Below, one piece after another: positions 60,390 to 64,000 of a stretch of 64,000 nucleotides of DNA (positions within the stretch are counted from its first letter, which is position 1; each line of letters opens with the position of its first letter). A program made the translations under genes and the position numbers. Origin of the DNA: an uncultured bacterium (GTDB lineage: Bacteria; Verrucomicrobiota; Lentisphaeria; Victivallales; Victivallaceae); the NCBI GenBank assembly GCA_900551245.1, contig URVC01000003.1, forward strand, positions 1 through 64,000, read 5' to 3'. Under the pieces are notes generated by a model. That model searched no databases. It was not told the DNA's origin and saw nothing but the letters and a program-made list of their open reading frames with translations.

Positions 60390-60758
60390 CAGAGCGGGAA
60401 ACGAACGGAGCATCTGCCGCACCACGGTGTATACGAGGGCTCTCGCCATCTCGCACGACAGATGCTTCCGTTGCCGCCTCACCGCACGGCGCAAACCGAT
60501 ATCGCTCCTTCCAGGAAGATGCCCGGGGTTCCCCGGTGAAAAATTCAGCAAAGACACATTGCCATCGCCTCGTGGCAAAATCGTGGCAAAATCCTCCCCC
60601 CCGCAATCGCGGGGATTTTTTTTAGACGACATTTCTGTTTTCATTCTATGTTGATTTTGTTTTCCGCAACAGTCTGTCAGAAGGCGGAGATAATTTTTTC
60701 CAAATCTAGCTTGAAAAATTACGATATTTAGTTATATTACTAAATGAAAGGAGACACC
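60390..60758 (+). promoter_or_regulatory. Intergenic region: 11-bp repeats, terminator, and metal-responsive promoter
   Basis: No gene is seen here. CGTGGCAAAAT occurs twice in tandem at 60571-60592. An intrinsic terminator of the GH5 operon is CCCCGC-N4-GCGGGG followed by A and eight T's (60599-60623). The ArsR promoter is TTGAAA (60711-60716), 16-bp spacer, TATATT (60733-60738). The inverted repeat ATTTAGT-N6-ACTAAAT (60726-60745) covers the -10 and start, as expected for an ArsR operator. Confidence 0.75.
60599..60623 (+). terminator. Intrinsic terminator of the GH5 operon
   Basis: A 6-bp GC stem (60599-60604 with 60609-60614), 4-base loop, then A and eight T's. Confidence 0.85.
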
Positions 60759-61052
60759 ATGCTGAAATTCGACAAAGAGTGCTGCCGCCACGAAGCGGAG
60801 GTCTTCAAGGCGCTCGGCCATCCCACACGGCTCTGGATCGTCAAGCAGCTTGCGGATGGTCAGGAGCACTGCGTCTGCGAATTTGTCGAAGCGGTCGGCA
60901 TCCGGTTCGCCACCATGAGTCAACATCTGGCCATCCTGAAAAATGCCGGAATCATCGTCGACGACAAGCGGGGCAAGCAGGTCTTCTACCGCCTTGCCTG
61001 CCCGTGCATTCTGCCGGTCCTTCAGTGTCTCGGAGAGAAACAGCAGAAGTAA
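60759..61052 (+). CDS. ArsR/SmtB-family metal-responsive repressor
   Basis: A 97-residue winged-helix protein. ALGHPTRLWIVKQLADG is the ArsR start of the domain and ATMSQHLAILKNAGIIVDDK the recognition helix. Metal-binding cysteines are likely at ECCRHE near the N-terminus, EHCVCEF (CxC motif of ArsR in helix 3) and LACPCIL at the end. ArsR binds its operator and leaves on binding As(III), Sb(III) or other soft metals. Start 60759 uses AAAGGAG. It is the first gene of the cluster. Confidence 0.9.
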   Translation: MLKFDKECCRHEAEVFKALGHPTRLWIVKQLADGQEHCVCEFVEAVGIRFATMSQHLAILKNAGIIVDDKRGKQVFYRLACPCILPVLQCLGEKQQK

Positions 61053-61111
61053 TTGGATTTTTTTTGACGTTTTATTTCGTCTTTCAGCTAAATAAATAAG
61101 GATTTCGCAAC

Positions 61112-62407
61112 ATGTGGAAAACACAATGGAAATGGCTGGCCGGACTCGTCGGAGGATTTCTCCTCTGCTACTGTCTGCCGGTGGGGACGGAACGGTTCGA
61201 CCATGCGGTCATCGAATCGCTGGCGTTGGTGAAATGGTATGCCAGAGAACATGTCTTGCTCTGTCTGGTTCCGGCCTTCTTCATCGCCGGAGCGATCGGC
61301 GTATTTGTGAGCCGGGGAGCGGTCATGCGGTATCTGGGGCCGAAGGCGAAAAAATGGATCGCGTATCTGGTCGCATCTGTTTCCGGTACAATCCTGGCGG
61401 TCTGCTCGTGCACGATTCTTCCTCTGTTCGCGGGGATCTACAAGATGGGAGCGGGTCTCGGACCAGCCTCCGCCTTTCTCTATTCCGGCCCCGCCATCAA
61501 CATCATGGCGATCGTACTGACTGCCCGGGTGCTGGGCGTTGAACTCGGAATCGCCCGCGCAGTCGGAGCGATCGGTCTTTCGATCGTGATCGGCGTGTGC
61601 ATGCACCTGATCTTCCGCCGGGAAGAACAGGAAAAGGCGCGCATGGCGGCCGATCCAGTTGATGTGGAATCCGGAAGACCGCTCCGGCAGAATGTCCTGT
61701 ACATCGGCAGCATGATCGCGATTCTGGTGTTTGCGAATCTGGGGAAATCCGACGATTCGGGCGCATTTTGGCTGGCGATCTGGAGCGTCAAATGGTACCT
61801 GACCTCTCTGGCCGCCCTCGTGCTCGGCTTCATGCTGGTCCGGTGTTACGGCATGAAATGGTGGAAACTTGCCTGCGTGGCCGTTCCGGTGGTTGTGCTG
61901 GCGGCAGTGTTCCCCGACCTGCCGTTGCTGGCGTTCACCGCGGGATTTCTCGGCATCGGTGCCTTGACCAGCACAGCCAGGGAGAACGAACTGCGAAGCT
62001 GGTTTGAAACCAGCTGGGATTTTGCGAAAAAGATCATGCCGCTTCTGCTCTTCGGCGTGCTGATTGCCGGACTTCTGCTGGGCCGCGTCGGGCAGGAAGG
62101 GCTGATTCCCTCCGGATATGTCGAAAAACTGGTCGGCGGCAACTCTCTGCTTGCCAACTTTTTTGCCGCATTTGCCGGAGCTTTCATGTATTTTGCGACC
62201 CTGACGGAGGTCCCGATTCTGGAAGGTCTGATCGGAGCGGGCATGGGGAAAGGTCCCGCTCTGGCGCTGCTGCTGGCCGGACCGGCGCTCTCGTTGCCGA
62301 ACATGCTGGTCATCAACAGCGTGATGGGGCCCCGGAAAACGGTCGCCTTCGTCTCTCTGGTCATTCTGTTTTCCACCCTTCTGGGATTTTTCTACGGAAA
62401 CTGGTAA
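61112..62407 (+). CDS. Permease of the PF03773 (ArsP-like) family
   Basis: A 431-residue membrane protein with about 9-11 transmembrane segments (AGLVGGFLLCYCLPVG; FFIAGAIGVFV). The VCSCTILPLFAGIYKMGAGL block, with the CxC before ILPLF, and SGPAINIMAIV are typical of PF03773 permeases. Some members (ArsP) export organoarsenicals; others export divalent metals. Its long central loop (EEQEKARMAADP) is cytosolic. Shine-Dalgarno AAGGA. A possible internal promoter (TTGACG at 61064-61069) precedes it. Confidence 0.78.
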   Translation: MWKTQWKWLAGLVGGFLLCYCLPVGTERFDHAVIESLALVKWYAREHVLLCLVPAFFIAGAIGVFVSRGAVMRYLGPKAKKWIAYLVASVSGTILAVCSCTILPLFAGIYKMGAGLGPASAFLYSGPAINIMAIVLTARVLGVELGIARAVGAIGLSIVIGVCMHLIFRREEQEKARMAADPVDVESGRPLRQNVLYIGSMIAILVFANLGKSDDSGAFWLAIWSVKWYLTSLAALVLGFMLVRCYGMKWWKLACVAVPVVVLAAVFPDLPLLAFTAGFLGIGALTSTARENELRSWFETSWDFAKKIMPLLLFGVLIAGLLLGRVGQEGLIPSGYVEKLVGGNSLLANFFAAFAGAFMYFATLTEVPILEGLIGAGMGKGPALALLLAGPALSLPNMLVINSVMGPRKTVAFVSLVILFSTLLGFFYGNW

Positions 62408-62440
62408 CATTGCAACAACATCCAAAAAGGACATGACACC

Positions 62441-63343
62441 ATGAACACATTGCTGGATACCCTCGACTACTTCGGCTTCATCTTTCTGGAACTGGTGGTG
62501 CTCTTTCTCTCGATCAGCACCGCGATTTCCCTGATTCTGCAATACATCCCCCGGGAGAAATTCGGCCGGTATCTCTCCGGGCGCGCCGGATATTTCATGG
62601 CCGCACTGCTCGGAAGCATCACCCCCTTCTGCGCCTGTTCGACCATTCCGCTGACGCTGGGACTGCTGAACGCCGGCGTCTCCATCGGCCCGGTTCTCAC
62701 GTTCGTGCTGGTCTCCCCGCTGCTCAACCCGATCATCGTCGGCATGGTCTGGAGCCTTATGGGGTGGAAGGCGTGTCTGATCTATTTCTTCGCCTGCTTC
62801 GGCTCGGCGATGGCGGGCGGGTGGCTGATGAAGATACTTCACGCCGAACGCTATGTGCGCAAATTCGCGGAACCGGAAACGAGCTGCTGTTCCGGGGAAT
62901 CTTCCGGACCGGCTGTGCCCGCCGCATTCCGGGGCAAGCTGAAAAAAGCGTTTTTCGACGCTTACGGCGATCTTCAGCGCGTGCTGATTTATCTGATTGT
63001 CGGCACCGCGATCGGAGCGACCATCTACGGCTACATTCCGCAGGAGTGGATCGTCTCACTGGCCGGACCGGAGAACCGGTTCGCGATTCCGGTTGCCGCG
63101 CTGGTCGGGGTGCCGCTGTACATCCGGGCGGAAAGCGCGATTCCGATTGGACTGGCACTGGTGCAGAAAGGGATGAGCCTCGGCGCCGTGATCGCCCTGA
63201 TCATCGGCGGCGCGGGCATGGCGATTCCGGAGATGTCGATGCTGCTGAGCATCTTCAAAGCGCGAATCGTCGCGGCGATCGTCGCCTTGATTTTCTTCAC
63301 CGCGGTGATCGGCGGCTATCTGTTTGACCTTCTGCTGGTGTAA
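62441..63343 (+). CDS. Second PF03773-type permease
   Basis: A 300-residue membrane protein with about 8 transmembrane segments. TPFCACSTIPLTLGLLNAGV is the CxC block of the family, SPLLNPIIVGMVW another conserved segment. A cytosolic loop has ETSCCSGESS, a cysteine pair that may bind metal. It shares a fold with the preceding gene, though it is shorter and more ArsP-like. Two different PF03773 permeases side by side could form a two-part transporter or export different substrates. Shine-Dalgarno AAAAAGGA. Confidence 0.8.
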   Translation: MNTLLDTLDYFGFIFLELVVLFLSISTAISLILQYIPREKFGRYLSGRAGYFMAALLGSITPFCACSTIPLTLGLLNAGVSIGPVLTFVLVSPLLNPIIVGMVWSLMGWKACLIYFFACFGSAMAGGWLMKILHAERYVRKFAEPETSCCSGESSGPAVPAAFRGKLKKAFFDAYGDLQRVLIYLIVGTAIGATIYGYIPQEWIVSLAGPENRFAIPVAALVGVPLYIRAESAIPIGLALVQKGMSLGAVIALIIGGAGMAIPEMSMLLSIFKARIVAAIVALIFFTAVIGGYLFDLLLV

Positions 63344-63372
63344 TCATACATAAGAAAAAGGAGCAAGAAAAA

Positions 63373-63912
63373 ATGACGAAAATTCAGATTCTCGGTTCGG
63401 GCTGTGACAAGTGCAGAAAACTCGCCGACAATGCGAAACAGGCGGCGGAACGGCTCAATCTTCCCTGCGAAATTGAAAAGATCGAGGAGATCAATCAGAT
63501 CACGGCATTCGGCGTCATGATGACGCCGGCACTGGTCGTGAATGGAAAGGTCGTCAGTTCCGGCAAGGTGCTCACGGCGGATGAAATTGCCGGTTTTCTC
63601 ACCGCTCCGGCGTGTGATTGCGGCGGGCAGTGCGCGTCCTCCGAAGCGCAGGCGACCGATTCCCCCTGCTGCTGTGGAACTCCGGCCGAAGCCGCCGCTC
63701 CCTGCTGCTGCGGAGACGGTGGCGCCGAAAAGGAACCGACCTTCTGCTGCTGCGGCGGCGGGGACAGAACAAAGAAGATTATGACCATTGTTCTGCTCAT
63801 TTTCATTGCCGCCAGTATCGTGTTCATGGCTGTTAAACGGCTTGCTGATCCCTTTGCCTCCAGCGCCTCCCCCGTCGAAACGGAACAGGCCGATTTCCCC
63901 GGAACCAAATAA
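63373..63912 (+). CDS. Thioredoxin-like protein with Cys-rich repeats and a C-terminal membrane helix
   Basis: A 179-residue protein. Residues 1-77 are a small thioredoxin/glutaredoxin-like domain of the MTH895/TM0996 group, with Cys11 and Cys14 in GSGCDKCRKL and MMTPALVVNGKVV (cis-Pro region). Residues about 79-130 are Cys-rich: ACDCGGQC and three CCCG groups separated by short linkers. Residues about 136-156 form a hydrophobic membrane helix (IMTIVLLIFIAASIVFMAV). Plain members of this family end after the first domain. The extension could hold soft metals near the permeases. Shine-Dalgarno AAAGGAG. Confidence 0.8.
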   Translation: MTKIQILGSGCDKCRKLADNAKQAAERLNLPCEIEKIEEINQITAFGVMMTPALVVNGKVVSSGKVLTADEIAGFLTAPACDCGGQCASSEAQATDSPCCCGTPAEAAAPCCCGDGGAEKEPTFCCCGGGDRTKKIMTIVLLIFIAASIVFMAVKRLADPFASSASPVETEQADFPGTK

Positions 63913-63984
63913 AAAGGGCAAAGGACATTTTTGCATTTCCATCGTTTTCAGAAAAAATGCAGAAAAGCAGTACGGAATTGGGTT

Positions 63985-64000
63985 ATGGTGAAAATCTTGT
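63985..64000 (+). CDS. Possible start of a further gene (MVKIL...)
   Basis: ATG at 63985 opens a frame reading MVKIL before the window ends. This start is common in low-molecular-weight phosphatase-type arsenate reductases, which often follow ArsR-permease clusters, but only five residues are visible and no strong ribosome binding site is present. The identification is speculative. Confidence 0.2.

Noticed and set aside
60571..60592. CRISPR-like repeats
   Set aside because: Only two 11-bp copies without spacers and no cas genes; reported as tandem repeats instead.
61088..62842. A 584-codon frame opposite the two permeases
   Set aside because: Composition of His, Arg, Gln and Asp is the mirror of hydrophobic helices on the other strand; no domain or ribosome binding site.

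Overview
The window looks like a chromosomal segment from a carbohydrate-degrading Lentisphaerae bacterium, probably Victivallis-like. This is an inference. It rests on five genes for prepilin-type proteins with an N-terminal FTLIELL helix and a C-terminal H-x9-DG motif, many unusual glycoside hydrolases (GHs), AraC/LacI regulators beside almost every GH group, GC-rich coding sequence and AT-rich promoters of the form TTGnnn-N16/17-TATAAT or TATATT. No rRNA, CRISPR array or phage module was seen. One tRNA (tRNA-Gln, CTG) is present.

Layout. 1-649: the end of an IS5-like insertion element abuts a 5'-truncated AraC gene. 945-11044: an operon of a pseudopilin, a LamG-like protein, a giant LamG-plus-GH protein whose N-terminus is a paralogue of it, a secreted CBM9-like/HAD fusion, a secreted metallo-beta-lactamase-fold protein and a GH13 enzyme; 11272-12696 is a GH39-type enzyme. 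12697-14067: a decayed IS256-type transposase, 11-bp repeats and tRNA-Gln. 14303-18258: LacI regulator, beta-propeller protein, GH2 enzyme. 18246-27713: two FAD oxidoreductases, a PocR-AraC regulator, PdxB, a LOG-family protein, a small secreted protein, a GT-C membrane glycosyltransferase and an M32 carboxypeptidase. 27889-33278: GH / pseudopilin / GH operon with a divergent AraC. 33296-36743: LacI plus a phosphoesterase-PHP fusion. 36910-42185: pseudopilin plus 1080-aa GH, with a LacI gene. 42209-49901: AraC, two Gfo/Idh/MocA oxidoreductases, an MDR dehydrogenase, a ThuA-like protein, a second AraC and a GH29 fucosidase. 50078-55044: AraC, pseudopilin and a frameshifted GH paralogous to the 1080-aa one. 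55372-60389: LacI, pseudopilin and tandem GH5 enzymes. 60759-64000: an ArsR / permease / permease / thioredoxin-like metal(loid) cluster.

How the genes work together. Five times, a pseudopilin gene precedes or sits between genes for large secreted GHs, under a local sugar-type regulator. The exported enzymes would cut plant or host glycans outside the cytoplasm; cytoplasmic GH13, GH29 and probably GH2 and GH39 enzymes, with the Gfo/Idh/MocA, MDR and ThuA-like proteins, would process the released sugars. The one-pseudopilin-per-locus arrangement is the most system-like feature: a dedicated type II secretion or surface-display component for each degradation locus is a testable idea, but it is inference. 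Starts were chosen from visible Shine-Dalgarno sequences, overlaps and signal peptides. Family assignments come from motif recognition only; no database search was run.
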